Assembly (NCBI GenBank): GCA_016650125.1
Contig: JAENWT010000002.1
Span: forward strand, 170,652 to 234,651
Reading direction: 5' to 3'
DNA length: 64,000 nucleotides
Origin: Thermoleophilia bacterium
GTDB lineage: Bacteria; Actinomycetota; Thermoleophilia; Solirubrobacterales; 70-9
A program made the position numbers and the translations under genes. The notes below the pieces were generated by a model, which saw only the letters and a program-made list of their open reading frames with translations, searched no databases and was not told where the DNA came from. Within the stretch, counting starts at the first letter, position 1. The number at the start of each line of letters is the position of its first letter. This document shows positions 16,751-25,409 of this stretch, one piece after another.

Positions 16751-18277
16751 ATGTCATCACCCCAAGCCAGCGAATCCAGTCACCTGGTGCGTCAGCTGAC
16801 CAGTTTTGACGCGCAGTTCCTCGCGATCGAAGACGCCCGCAACTTCAGCCACGTCTGTGGCCTGGCAATCCTTGACCCGTCGACCGCCCCTGGCGGGACT
16901 CTCAACCTGGCCGACGTCCAGGCGCTGATCGAGGAACGCCTGCACCTGCTGCCGCCCTTCCGCTGGCGCCTGGCCGAAGTGCCGTTCGGCATCGATCACC
17001 CGTGGTGGGTCGACGATTCCGACTTCGATATCGAGTTCCACGTGCGCGAGCTGGCCCTGCCGGCGCCGGGGAATGACGTTCAGCTGACGGCGCAGATCGA
17101 GCGGCTCGTCTCCCGGCCACTCGACCGGTCGCATCCCCTCTGGGAATTTTATTTGATCCAGGGCCTGGAGAAGGGCCGGGTCGCCGTCTTCCCCAAGATC
17201 CACCACGCTGTCGTCGACGGCGTGTCGGGCGCCGAGATCATGGGCATCCTCTTCGATCTGGAGCCCACGGGACGCGATATTCCTCCACCCACTGACGACG
17301 GTGAGACTGAACGCGTCCCGACTTCACTGGAGCTGCTCGGCCGGGGAATCTTCGGCACACCCCGCCGGGTGGCCAAGGCGGTCGCAAGTGTCCCCGCGAT
17401 CCTGCCGAACATCGCCGACGTGCCGACCCTTTCGGCCCTGCCCGGTGTGAGCACGATCGGCCGGATCTCCGACCGGGCCCGTCGTGCGGCTTCGTCGAAC
17501 GGTGACGGGCGGGTAATCGACCGGGACAAGCTCAAGGCGCCGCGGACCATGCTGAACGGTCCGGTCTCGGCCCATCGCCGGGTCTCTTTCGGATCGCTCT
17601 CCCTGGACACCGTCAAGATGGTCAAGAACGCCTATTTGGTCACGGTGAACGACGTCGTCGTCGCGCTTTCGGCCGGTGCCGTGCGCGAATTCCTGATTGC
17701 CCACAATGACCTTCCGGAAGAACCGCTGATCGCGATGATCCCGATCTCGGTCCGGACCGAGGAACAGATCGGCACCTACGGCAACCGGATCTCGATGATG
17801 GTGGTCCCGATTCCGACTGATGAGCCCGATCCGGTCGAAAGGCTCTTGCGCTCCCACGTGGAGATGTCCCTGGCCAAGGACCAGCACGGCGCCCTGCCGG
17901 CCAACCTGATGACCGACGCCAACGACTTCATCCCGCCCGCGGTCTTCGCCCGCGCGGCCCGGGCGATCACCTCGGTCGGCGCGAACTCGAGATTCCGTCC
18001 GCATTTCAACGTCACCATCTCCAACGTTCCTGGCCCGCCGATTCCGCTCTACGTGGCCGGCGCCCTGCTCGAGGCCAACTACCCGATCTCGGTGGTCACC
18101 GACGGCGTCGGCCTCAACATCACGGTCCTCAGCTACCTCGACCACCTCGACTTCGGCATCGTCGGCGACCGCGAGCTCGCCCCCGACCTCGACCTGATCA
18201 TGGACACCCTGCGCGACGACCTGGACACGCTCGAGAAGCGCGCCAAGGCAAAGATCAAGGCCGAGAAGAAGCTCTAA
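16751..18277 (+). CDS. Wax ester synthase/diacylglycerol acyltransferase (WS/DGAT)
   Basis: 508 residues. The active-site motif HHxxxDG is present as HHAVVDG (His151-Gly157), followed by the family's downstream NVTISNVPGP segment near residue 420. These enzymes esterify acyl-CoA to diacylglycerol or fatty alcohol to make triacylglycerol or wax storage lipid, at the inner membrane face. GGAAGGAACCGAGG precedes ATG 16751. Length and domain order are normal. Which acceptor is used cannot be read from sequence. Confidence 0.92.
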   Translation: MSSPQASESSHLVRQLTSFDAQFLAIEDARNFSHVCGLAILDPSTAPGGTLNLADVQALIEERLHLLPPFRWRLAEVPFGIDHPWWVDDSDFDIEFHVRELALPAPGNDVQLTAQIERLVSRPLDRSHPLWEFYLIQGLEKGRVAVFPKIHHAVVDGVSGAEIMGILFDLEPTGRDIPPPTDDGETERVPTSLELLGRGIFGTPRRVAKAVASVPAILPNIADVPTLSALPGVSTIGRISDRARRAASSNGDGRVIDRDKLKAPRTMLNGPVSAHRRVSFGSLSLDTVKMVKNAYLVTVNDVVVALSAGAVREFLIAHNDLPEEPLIAMIPISVRTEEQIGTYGNRISMMVVPIPTDEPDPVERLLRSHVEMSLAKDQHGALPANLMTDANDFIPPAVFARAARAITSVGANSRFRPHFNVTISNVPGPPIPLYVAGALLEANYPISVVTDGVGLNITVLSYLDHLDFGIVGDRELAPDLDLIMDTLRDDLDTLEKRAKAKIKAEKKL

Positions 18278-18293
18278 AGTTCCCTGAAACCAT

Positions 18294-18311
18294 GTGTACC
18301 ACGGTGTACAC
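18294..18311. promoter_or_regulatory. TGTACA-type palindrome, probable antitoxin operator
   Basis: GTGTAC at 18294-18299 and GTGTACAC at 18304-18311 form an imperfect palindrome matching at 14 of 18 positions, 8 nt before the antitoxin ATG. YefM/Phd-family antitoxins are known to bind TGTACA-core palindromes, so this is a natural autoregulatory operator for the pair. Confidence 0.6.
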
Positions 18312-18318
18312 TTGGATT

Positions 18319-18603
18319 ATGGAGCAGATTGGAATCAGGGAACTTCGCCAGGATCTGAGCAATCGGGTCAAGAACGCAGCCCGGGGCGAATCGGTAGTCG
18401 TGACCGTGGATGGGGAACCGAAGGCCAAGCTGGTGCCGTTCGTCGAGCATCGTGGGGAAGTCACGATGGAGTATCTGATCGCGACCGGGCAGGTGATTCC
18501 GGCTCGACGACGCGGTGAGAGGCCTCCGCCTCCTCCACCAATGGTTAAAGCCAACCGCCCGTCGAAGGAAATCCTTGACGAGATCCGGGCGGAAAGGATC
18601 TGA
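18319..18603 (+). CDS. Phd/YefM-type antitoxin
   Basis: 94 residues from ATG 18319. The N-terminal GIRELRQDLSNRVKNAARGESVVVTVDGEPKAKLVP is the DNA-binding Phd/YefM fold. The C-terminal third, with a Pro run (PPPPPP) and a basic/acidic tail, should wrap and neutralise the toxin. The stop overlaps the PIN toxin start by one base (TGATG), the standard coupled arrangement. GC is lower than the flanking genes, consistent with horizontal movement. Confidence 0.88.
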   Translation: MEQIGIRELRQDLSNRVKNAARGESVVVTVDGEPKAKLVPFVEHRGEVTMEYLIATGQVIPARRRGERPPPPPPMVKANRPSKEILDEIRAERI

Positions 18604-19007
18604 TGATTGCGCTTGACTCTTCGGCCTTGATCAAGAGGTACCAGCGTGAGGATCATTCGGAGTGGGTGCGTGACGTGATGGATCAGGACGGGGACTGGTG
18701 CGGTTCGATGCTTCTCGCTTCCGAATCGGCAATCGCAGCCGCACGAAATTCGTCCTCATCCGACGAGCTGACCCAGGTCGACCTTCGGCTGACGACCGAT
18801 CTCGATCGTTTTCAATTTGTTCCCGTCGACGCTGACTGCCTCGTGAGAGCGATTGAAATCGCCAGGGGTCGCGGCTTGAGGACACTTGACGCCATCCACT
18901 TGGCGGCGGCCGCAAGATTGCCGGTTGATTGCCGCTTCGTCACCTTTGATGATCAACAGGCCAAGGCTGCGAGCGAGATCGGGATAAAGCTCCTGGCCCC
19001 GGTTTAG
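18603..19007 (+). CDS. PIN-domain toxin, VapC-like ribonuclease
   Basis: 134 residues. Acidic metal-binding residues of a PIN RNase are in place: Asp5 (LDSSALIK), Glu41 (SESAIAAARN), Asp96 (LDAIHLAAA) and Asp116/117 (TFDDQQ). VapC toxins cleave tRNA or rRNA when the antitoxin is degraded; the RNA target here is unknown. It is paired with the Phd-type antitoxin, a common mixed combination. Its TAG stop (19005-19007) overlaps the left arm of the 19006-19166 inverted-repeat element by 2 nt. Confidence 0.88.
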   Translation: MIALDSSALIKRYQREDHSEWVRDVMDQDGDWCGSMLLASESAIAAARNSSSSDELTQVDLRLTTDLDRFQFVPVDADCLVRAIEIARGRGLRTLDAIHLAAAARLPVDCRFVTFDDQQAKAASEIGIKLLAPV

Positions 19008-19166
19008 TGCCTATCCCGGTAGGCAGAGCTCGCCATCGCACCGCTCCGCGGCGCCAGGAATCGCCTGGTGTCTCGAACGGGCCACCGGCCCGATCTTCGT
19101 CACCAGTCGATCCCTGGCATCCACGGATCGGCACGCTGGCTTCGCAGCCCTACCGGGATAGGCACT
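19006..19166. repeat. 161-bp element bounded by 18-bp perfect inverted repeats
   Basis: Left arm 19006-19023 (AGTGCCTATCCCGGTAGG) and right arm 19149-19166 are perfect inverted repeats; a CCGG match continues a few bases outside each arm. The 125-bp interior has its own small hairpins (GCCAGG/CCTGGT near 19050, CGGGCC/GGCCCG near 19080) and no ORF. It lies between the toxin stop and the LCP stop. It may be a MITE-like element or a very long terminator hairpin. Confidence 0.65.
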
Positions 19167-19186
19167 TAGCCGGCCTCAAACTCTGT

Positions 19187-20443
19187 TCAGTCCTGAAGCG
19201 CCTTGACGGCGCGCTGGCGCTCGGACTCGGGGATCTCGAGGCTGCCGCCCGGCCCGGGTCCCGAGGGGAGCAGCACGTCCGGCTTCGAGTCGCCGGCGAA
19301 GACCGAAGAGAGGGCGAGCTGCGGCATGCCGATGAAGCCGATGTCGGAGACGAAGGCCTTGGGTGCGGTCCAGCCGATGATCGGACCCTTGATGAAGTTG
19401 TAGGGGAGGCGCAGGGGTGAAGTGAGGCGGCCCTTGATGCCGGTCATGACCGCCTGCTGCGCGGCGGCCCGGTTGAGGTCGTTGTAGCCGGCGGGCAGCT
19501 GGCAGTTGGGGTCGCCGACCGAGTCCTCTCGGGTCCGCGAGTAAGCCAGCGCGTCCTGCCCGTTCAGGGTGTTGTCGCCCTTCTTCAGGCGGATCGTGAT
19601 GCCACCGTTCTTTTTGCCGCCAGAGATGTTCGCGCAGAGCGCCTCGGGCACATCGACCTTGACCCCGCCGATCGCGTTGATGAAGTCCTCGAATCCGGTG
19701 AAGTTCATGATCACGACGTGGTCGATCGGGATGTCGAGGAAGTTCGAGACCGTGTTGATCATCAGCTCGGCGCCGCCGTAGGCGTAGGCGCCGTTGATCT
19801 TCTCCGAGCCGTGGCCCGGGATCTCGGCAAAGCTGTCGCGGGGGATCGAGAGCTTCTTGAACTTGCCGCCGCCGGCCCGGACGACCATGAGCGTGTCAGC
19901 CCGGGCGTCGCCGCAGCCGTTGCTCGGCGCCTCGCCGGTGGCCTGCTGGTCGTAGCAGCGCTGTTCCTGTGCAGCGCCGGGCTCGAGCGTGTCCGGGCTG
20001 CGGCTGTCGGTGCCGAGGATCAGGATGTTCTGGGCTTTGGTCAGGAGCCAGGGGCTTCCCTGCAGCGCGTCCCTGGCGTCTCCGTCGAGCTTCATCGACT
20101 GGATCTGGGCCGAAATGGCGAAAGACAGGAAGCTGAGGAGGATCCAGCCGCCGATCACGATCAGGACCCAGCGCAGCCACTTGCGCTTCTTCCTGGGGGA
20201 CTTGATCGCGGGATCGCGTCGGTCGTCGAAGCGGGGCACCTGGCGCCCGCCGCTGCGGTGGACTTCGTAGGGCACGTCGTCCTGCCGCTCGCGCGAGGCT
20301 GCGGAACCGCCGCCCTTGGATCGGGACTTCTCTCTCAGTTTGTCGAGATCCGGCTTGCGGAAGCGCGAAAACAGCCCCTTGCGGGAGCGGTGGACCTGGT
20401 ATTCGGGGCGGTCCGGGGGTCTCTGTTCGCCGTCAGATGCCAT
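19187..20443 (-). CDS. LytR-CpsA-Psr (LCP) family protein
   Basis: 418 residues. A long basic cytoplasmic N-terminus (about 1-85) precedes one membrane helix (WVLIVIGGWILLSFLSFAI), then the extracellular LCP catalytic domain. The domain's key segments are seen: ILILGTDSR, DARADTLMVVRAG, LSIPRDS and the INGAYAYGG loop. LCP enzymes attach wall polymers to peptidoglycan from lipid-linked precursors. The start codon is only 12 nt from the start of the divergent ROK gene, so promoters must overlap the opposing coding regions. Confidence 0.93.
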   Translation of the reverse strand: MASDGEQRPPDRPEYQVHRSRKGLFSRFRKPDLDKLREKSRSKGGGSAASRERQDDVPYEVHRSGGRQVPRFDDRRDPAIKSPRKKRKWLRWVLIVIGGWILLSFLSFAISAQIQSMKLDGDARDALQGSPWLLTKAQNILILGTDSRSPDTLEPGAAQEQRCYDQQATGEAPSNGCGDARADTLMVVRAGGGKFKKLSIPRDSFAEIPGHGSEKINGAYAYGGAELMINTVSNFLDIPIDHVVIMNFTGFEDFINAIGGVKVDVPEALCANISGGKKNGGITIRLKKGDNTLNGQDALAYSRTREDSVGDPNCQLPAGYNDLNRAAAQQAVMTGIKGRLTSPLRLPYNFIKGPIIGWTAPKAFVSDIGFIGMPQLALSSVFAGDSKPDVLLPSGPGPGGSLEIPESERQRAVKALQD

Positions 20444-20455
20444 GAAGGGTTAACA

Positions 20456-21424
20456 ATGGTGCTGATGAATCAGATCGAAACGATCGGAGCGGACCTCGGC
20501 GGCACAAAACTTGCGGTTGGCGTCGTCAACGGGCAGCCGGAAACTGTCTGGTCCAACGAGGTCCCTTCAAAGGGATATTCGCAGGAGTCGGTCATAGACC
20601 TCCTGGCCGATCAGCTCAACCTCGCCCATGAGGCACGTCCCGAAGCCGTGGCGATCGGCATCGGCATACCGGCCACGATCGACTTCGAACGTGGTTATGC
20701 GGTCAGCACGGTCAACCTCGACCTCGAGAACCTGCCGGTCAGGGACCTGATCAGCGAAAAGGTTGGGCTGCCCGCGGTGATCGACAACGACGGCAACGTC
20801 GCGATGCTTGCAGAAGCGCTCTATGGTGCCGCCCGCGGGACCAGCCACGCGCTGATGCTCACCCTCGGCACCGGGATCGGCGGCGGGGCCTGGATCGATG
20901 GCAAGGTCTTCCGCGGCTCGAACGGCGCCGCGCCCGAACTCGGCCACACCGTGGTCGACATCGACGGCCCGAAGTGCCAGGGAAACTGCCGCGGACGCGG
21001 TTGCGTCGAGATCTTCGCCTCCGGCAACGCTATCGGCAAAGCCGGACAGGAGGCCGCGGAGCGGGAGCCCGATTCCGCCCTCGGCAAGCTCGCTGTCGCC
21101 GGCCAGCCGATCAGCGGTCTCGAAGTCACTGTGGCGGCGCACGCCGGCGACGAAGCCGCAATCGCCGTAATCGAGACTGCGGGCCACTACCTCGGCAACG
21201 CTCTGGTGTCGCTGAGCAACGCCTTCCAGCCCGAAGTCATCGTGCTCGGCGGCGGGGCGATGGCGATGGGAGAGCTGATCCTCGAGCCGGTCAGGAAAGA
21301 ACTGCGTGACCGGGCGCTGCGCCCGATGGACCAGACCCCGGTCGTCGCGGCCGAGCTTGGTCCGGCGGCGGGCATGATCGGCGCCGCGGCGATGGCGCGG
21401 ATCGAAATCGAAAGCGCGCGCTGA
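20456..21424 (+). CDS. ROK-family sugar kinase (glucokinase-like)
   Basis: 322 residues from ATG 20456, preceded by GAAGGG at a 6-nt spacing. The N-terminal phosphate-binding GADLGGTKLAVG and the ROK zinc signature HTVVDIDGPKCQGNCRGRGCVE are present, with the catalytic Asp in IDNDGN. ROK kinases of this type phosphorylate glucose or other hexoses. It overlaps rsmI by 1 nt (TGATG). The ribosome-binding site overlaps the divergent LCP start region, so the two genes' initiation signals are intertwined. Confidence 0.9.
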   Translation: MVLMNQIETIGADLGGTKLAVGVVNGQPETVWSNEVPSKGYSQESVIDLLADQLNLAHEARPEAVAIGIGIPATIDFERGYAVSTVNLDLENLPVRDLISEKVGLPAVIDNDGNVAMLAEALYGAARGTSHALMLTLGTGIGGGAWIDGKVFRGSNGAAPELGHTVVDIDGPKCQGNCRGRGCVEIFASGNAIGKAGQEAAEREPDSALGKLAVAGQPISGLEVTVAAHAGDEAAIAVIETAGHYLGNALVSLSNAFQPEVIVLGGGAMAMGELILEPVRKELRDRALRPMDQTPVVAAELGPAAGMIGAAAMARIEIESAR

Positions 21425-22251
21425 TGCCGGGCCGCCTGACGATCGCGCCGACCCCGATCGGCAACATGGACGACGTCACCAAGCGGGTGCGAGAGGCCCT
21501 GGTCGAGGCCGACTACATCGCCTGCGAGGACACACGGCGCACCGGCCGCCTGCTCGAACGGCTCGAGATCCGGCCGAAGCCGCGCCTGGTGTCCAACCAC
21601 GAAGGCAACGAGAAGTCCCGGGCGACCGAACTGGTCAAACGCATCGAACGTGGTGAGCGCATCACCCTGGTCTCCGACGCCGGCATGCCGGCGATCTCCG
21701 ACCCCGGCTATCGCCTGATCCGGGCCTGCATCGACCGGGGCCTCGAGGTCAATGTCCTGCCGGGCCCCTCGGTGATTCCGGTGGCCCTGGTCGTCTCCGG
21801 ACTGCCGACTGACCGCTGGCGCTTCGAAGGCTTCCTGCCCAAGCGCTCGGGAGAAATGGAACGGGTGCTCAACTCGACCGAGACCGTGGTCGCCTTCGAG
21901 TCGCCTCGGCGCATCTCCGATTCACTGGCAGCACTGGCCGAGATCGCCCCGGAGCGGCAGGCCGCGGTGTGCCGCGAGATGACCAAGCTCCACGAAGAGG
22001 TTTCGCGCGGCACGCTTTCCGAGCTCGCGCTGCGTTACAAGGGCGAGGTCAAGGGCGAGATCGTGCTCGTGATCGCGCCGGCTGAGGCGGCCGGCCAGAG
22101 TCAGGACATCGCTTTCGCCGTCGAAGCCCTGAAACGCCTGGTCCAGTCGGGAGCGCGGCCGCGGGCCGCGGCGACGGTGGTCGCCACGCTCACCGGAACC
22201 CGCGCCAACGACCTCTACAAGGCCCTGACCGGTCGTGAGCCGAGGCGATGA
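21424..22251 (+). CDS. rsmI: 16S rRNA 2'-O-ribose C1402 methyltransferase RsmI
   Basis: 275 residues of the tetrapyrrole-methylase fold. Motifs: APTPIGNMDDVTKR at the N-terminus, ACEDTRRTGRLL, VSDAGMPAISDPG and LPGPSVIPVALVVSGLP. It methylates C1402 of 16S rRNA in the decoding centre using S-adenosylmethionine. Overlaps the ROK kinase gene by 1 nt and is followed at 22333 by metG. A 15-codon reading frame starting at 22248 in ATGA overlap follows it. Confidence 0.94.
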   Translation: MPGRLTIAPTPIGNMDDVTKRVREALVEADYIACEDTRRTGRLLERLEIRPKPRLVSNHEGNEKSRATELVKRIERGERITLVSDAGMPAISDPGYRLIRACIDRGLEVNVLPGPSVIPVALVVSGLPTDRWRFEGFLPKRSGEMERVLNSTETVVAFESPRRISDSLAALAEIAPERQAAVCREMTKLHEEVSRGTLSELALRYKGEVKGEIVLVIAPAEAAGQSQDIAFAVEALKRLVQSGARPRAAATVVATLTGTRANDLYKALTGREPRR

Positions 22252-22332
22252 CGGGCGAGTTGTTTGCGGACGCGGTTCAGGCCGAACTGGCCTGAGCCCC
22301 GTCGCCAACACTCTCCCTATGCTGGTTCACGC

Positions 22333-23826
22333 ATGAGTTATTACGTAACCACCCCGATTTACTACTCGAACGGCGAGCCCCATCTCGGCCACGCCTACTC
22401 GACCATGGCCGCCGACATCCTGGCCCGCCACATGCGCCAGCGCGGGGAGGACGTGTTCATGCTCACCGGCACCGACGAGCACGGTGAACCGATCGCCCAG
22501 GCCGCCGAAGCCGAAGGCATCTCGCCCCAGGAACTGGTCGATCGCAACGCGCCGAAGTTCGAGGACCTGGTCAACCGGGTCGACTCGACACATGACTTCT
22601 TCATCCGGACCACCGACCAGGGCCACATCGAACGGGTCCAGGAGCTGGTCGGCCGGGTCAAGGACAACGGCTACGTCTACCAGGGCCTCTACGAGGGCTG
22701 GTACTGCCCGCGCTGTGCCGACTTCAAGAACGAGAACGAGATCGGCCCCGGCGACACCTGCCTGATCCACGAGATCCCCCTGCTGCGCGAGAAGGAGGAG
22801 AACTGGTTCTTCAAGCTCTCCGCCTTCCAGGAGAAGCTCGAGCAGCTCTACGAGGAGCACCCGGAGATGATCATGCCGGACTTCCGCCGAAACGAAGCAC
22901 TCTCGTTCATCCGCGGCGGCCTGCGGGACGTCTCGCTCTCCCGCACGCAGCTGAGCTGGGGCGTGCCCCTGCCCTGGGACCCGGACCAGGTCATGTACGT
23001 CTGGTTTGACGCGCTCATCAACTACTACTCGGCCCTCGGCTACGCCCGTGAGGGCGAAGACCTCACGGACCGGTTCTGGCCCGCCAGCTGGCACATCCTG
23101 GCCAAGGACATCCTCAAGTTCCACGCGGTCTACTGGCCGGCCTTCCTAATGGCGGCCGGTCTCGAGCCGCCGCAGCGCATGTTCATCCACGGCTACCTGC
23201 TGATGGGCGAGAAGAAGATGTCGAAGTCGCTCGGCAACGTGCTCGATCCGTTCGAGGTCATCGACAAATTCGGTGCCGACGCCCTGCGCTTCTACTGCTT
23301 CCGCGAAGTCAGCTTCGGACAGGACGGATCGATCTCGACTGAGGGATTCGAGTCGCGTTACGAATCCGAGCTCGCCAACGATTTCGGCAACCTGGCCTCC
23401 CGTTCGCTGGCCATGGTCGACCGCTACCGCGACGGCCTCGTTCCGGAGGCCGATCCGGACCCACTGCTCGTCGCCGACTTCGAAGGCATCTCTGCACGCA
23501 TCTCGGCCCTGCTCGACGAAGCCCAGATCAGCCAGGCCCTGGAAGAGATCTGGGTGCTGGTCCGGCGCCTCAACCGCTACGTCGAGGAGAGCCAGCCCTG
23601 GGTCCTGGCCAAGGACGATGGCGACGCGGAGCGGCTCGACCAAGTGCTCTACAGCCTGATCGAAGGCCTGCGCACCCTCGTGCTTCTGCTCCATCCGTAC
23701 CTGCCGAATTCGACCGCCGTCCTGCTCGAGGCGCTCGGCCACCAGGGACTCGAACTCGAAGATTTCGGCTCGCGCGCCGGCGGTCAGAAGGTCAGCCGCA
23801 TCGAGCCGCTTTTCCCCAAACTGTAG
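22333..23826 (+). CDS. metG: Methionyl-tRNA synthetase
   Basis: 497 residues from ATG 22333 (MSYYVTTPIYYSNGEPHLGH). Class I signatures HLGH near residue 18 and KMSKS in the KKMSKSLGN segment are intact. A single zinc-knuckle type segment is seen (YCPRCADF plus CLIHE). It attaches methionine to both initiator and elongator tRNA-Met. Length is that of the short form lacking the C-terminal tRNA-binding extension. Its usual partner tatD lies 1.6 kb away because two secreted-protein genes intervene. Confidence 0.96.
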   Translation: MSYYVTTPIYYSNGEPHLGHAYSTMAADILARHMRQRGEDVFMLTGTDEHGEPIAQAAEAEGISPQELVDRNAPKFEDLVNRVDSTHDFFIRTTDQGHIERVQELVGRVKDNGYVYQGLYEGWYCPRCADFKNENEIGPGDTCLIHEIPLLREKEENWFFKLSAFQEKLEQLYEEHPEMIMPDFRRNEALSFIRGGLRDVSLSRTQLSWGVPLPWDPDQVMYVWFDALINYYSALGYAREGEDLTDRFWPASWHILAKDILKFHAVYWPAFLMAAGLEPPQRMFIHGYLLMGEKKMSKSLGNVLDPFEVIDKFGADALRFYCFREVSFGQDGSISTEGFESRYESELANDFGNLASRSLAMVDRYRDGLVPEADPDPLLVADFEGISARISALLDEAQISQALEEIWVLVRRLNRYVEESQPWVLAKDDGDAERLDQVLYSLIEGLRTLVLLLHPYLPNSTAVLLEALGHQGLELEDFGSRAGGQKVSRIEPLFPKL

Positions 23827-23987
23827 AAACACCCTGACGTTGGGACGCAGATTCGAGAAGAGACTACGATGGGCAGTCTTCGGATCACTGAATGTTGCCG
23901 AAGGACATGATGTCGCCGGTCGCGGCTGGGTGAAATTGAAGTCAATCCCGCCCCACGTCGGAAGATTCAACTGAAGGAGTACCAACG

Positions 23988-24896
23988 TTGCGCCAGTTAG
24001 CTTTCATGGCCGCATTTTTCATTTCGATGATGGCGGTTGCCACTCAGAGTGCTCAAGGTTCAGTCAGCTCGAGGTCGGCGCCCAACGAAGTGGAAGCGTC
24101 ACGCGATTTTTGGACGCCTCAAAGGATGAAGGATGCGGCCAAGCGAGAACCACTGGTTGGCGGAGGGTTTGTTCGCAAGAAGGAAGCATCGTCGCCAGTG
24201 CATCAGCGAAATATTCCGGTATATGCCCAGCAACCGGCTATTGGACGTTTGTTTTTTCGCTACGGGCCTTACATCGGTAGTTGCTCTGCATCCGTGATCT
24301 ACACCCCGTCGCGCCGAATCGTACTTACCGCCGGTCACTGCCTGAAGTTGGAAGGAGTCTGGTCGCGAAGTCTCATGTTCGCTCCTGCCTACAAGAACGG
24401 ACGTGCTCCCTTTGGGAAGTTCTACGGTAAATCCTGGTGGGTGTCCCGAACATGGGCGAATTATTCAAATCCCATCAGCATGAACTTTGATTATGGCGCC
24501 GTCGTAACTAGTCGTAACTGGAATGGAGTCCCGATCGGGGATATAACTGGAATGTATGGCTATCAGACGTTTTCTCAACGAGTTGGCAGAACCCACGTGG
24601 TCGGTTATCCGGCTGGACGTGCCAACGGCCAAACCCTCAGGCAGTGTTACTCAGACACATGGGCCGGAGACCGCTACAGCTATTTGTTCCCTGGACCCGT
24701 AGGAATGTTTGCAAAATGCAACATGGCCAAAGGCTCAAGCGGAGGCCCTTGGCTTTCGGAATATGAATCTGATGATGGAGAAAGCACCGAACTCTATGTG
24801 GACGGAGTTACTAGTCGGGGGACTGGCAGAACTATGACGAGCTCCTATTTTGGGACCCAGTTCCGTGACTTGATCTGGAACGCCGAAAATCGGTGA
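23988..24896 (+). CDS. Secreted trypsin-like serine protease
   Basis: 302 residues from TTG 23988, preceded by AAGGAG at a 9-nt spacing. A signal peptide (LAFMAAFFISMMAVATQSAQG) leads to a propeptide-like stretch and a chymotrypsin-fold domain. All three catalytic residues are visible: His in LTAGHC, Asp in NFDYGAV, Ser in GSSGGPW. It is probably exported and cuts extracellular proteins. Base composition is clearly less GC-rich than neighbours, and it lies where metG and tatD would normally be adjacent, so it looks like an insertion. No regulator is linked. Confidence 0.88.
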   Translation: MRQLAFMAAFFISMMAVATQSAQGSVSSRSAPNEVEASRDFWTPQRMKDAAKREPLVGGGFVRKKEASSPVHQRNIPVYAQQPAIGRLFFRYGPYIGSCSASVIYTPSRRIVLTAGHCLKLEGVWSRSLMFAPAYKNGRAPFGKFYGKSWWVSRTWANYSNPISMNFDYGAVVTSRNWNGVPIGDITGMYGYQTFSQRVGRTHVVGYPAGRANGQTLRQCYSDTWAGDRYSYLFPGPVGMFAKCNMAKGSSGGPWLSEYESDDGESTELYVDGVTSRGTGRTMTSSYFGTQFRDLIWNAENR

Positions 24897-24986
24897 CGAT
24901 TGGAAAGGATTGCCGGCGAGGTTTAGATCCATCAGATCGTTCTCGTCGTTACGATCAAGTCTCTTAGATTCGAGACAGGGGGTTTT

Positions 24987-25400
24987 ATGAGAAAGGTTTT
25001 CGTAACAACCGCATTAGTGGCAGCGCCGTTGGCGGTAAGCGGAATTGTGAGCACAGCAGGAGCAACCGCCGCCCCACTCAAGGTGAAGATGGCCACGTTC
25101 GATGGCAAGAAGAAGGTGAAGGTTGCTCGAAAGCTGAAGGCGGTCACCAGCTGCAGCAAGGACTGCAGCCTCCACGTGACATTCGCGGTCAGAACGCCGG
25201 CTGGGACGATCAAAGATTCCGCTTCGGGAACGATCTCCGGAAATCAGTTGATTCCGGTCAACGTGAGGCTGAACAACGTGGCGCTCAAGTACTTGCGAAG
25301 TAACTACCGTGCTTCGCGATGCACAATCAACGTCGTTGCCAAGGACCTTGAGACTGGTAAGCGTGTGACCAAGAAACGCAGTTTCAAGTTCTACAAGTAG
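24987..25400 (+). CDS. Small secreted basic protein with a Cys-pair domain
   Basis: 137 residues. An N-terminal signal peptide (VFVTTALVAAPLAVSGIVSTAGA) is followed by a basic beta-rich domain with CSKDC and a later single Cys. Its Lys-rich, strand-like texture and Cys spacing recall the C-terminal domains of the S15-like hydrolases at 30692-38833. It ends 9 nt before tatD, so they may share a transcript even though the functions look unrelated. Function unknown. Confidence 0.7.
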   Translation: MRKVFVTTALVAAPLAVSGIVSTAGATAAPLKVKMATFDGKKKVKVARKLKAVTSCSKDCSLHVTFAVRTPAGTIKDSASGTISGNQLIPVNVRLNNVALKYLRSNYRASRCTINVVAKDLETGKRVTKKRSFKFYK

Positions 25401-25409
25401 AAAGGCGCT

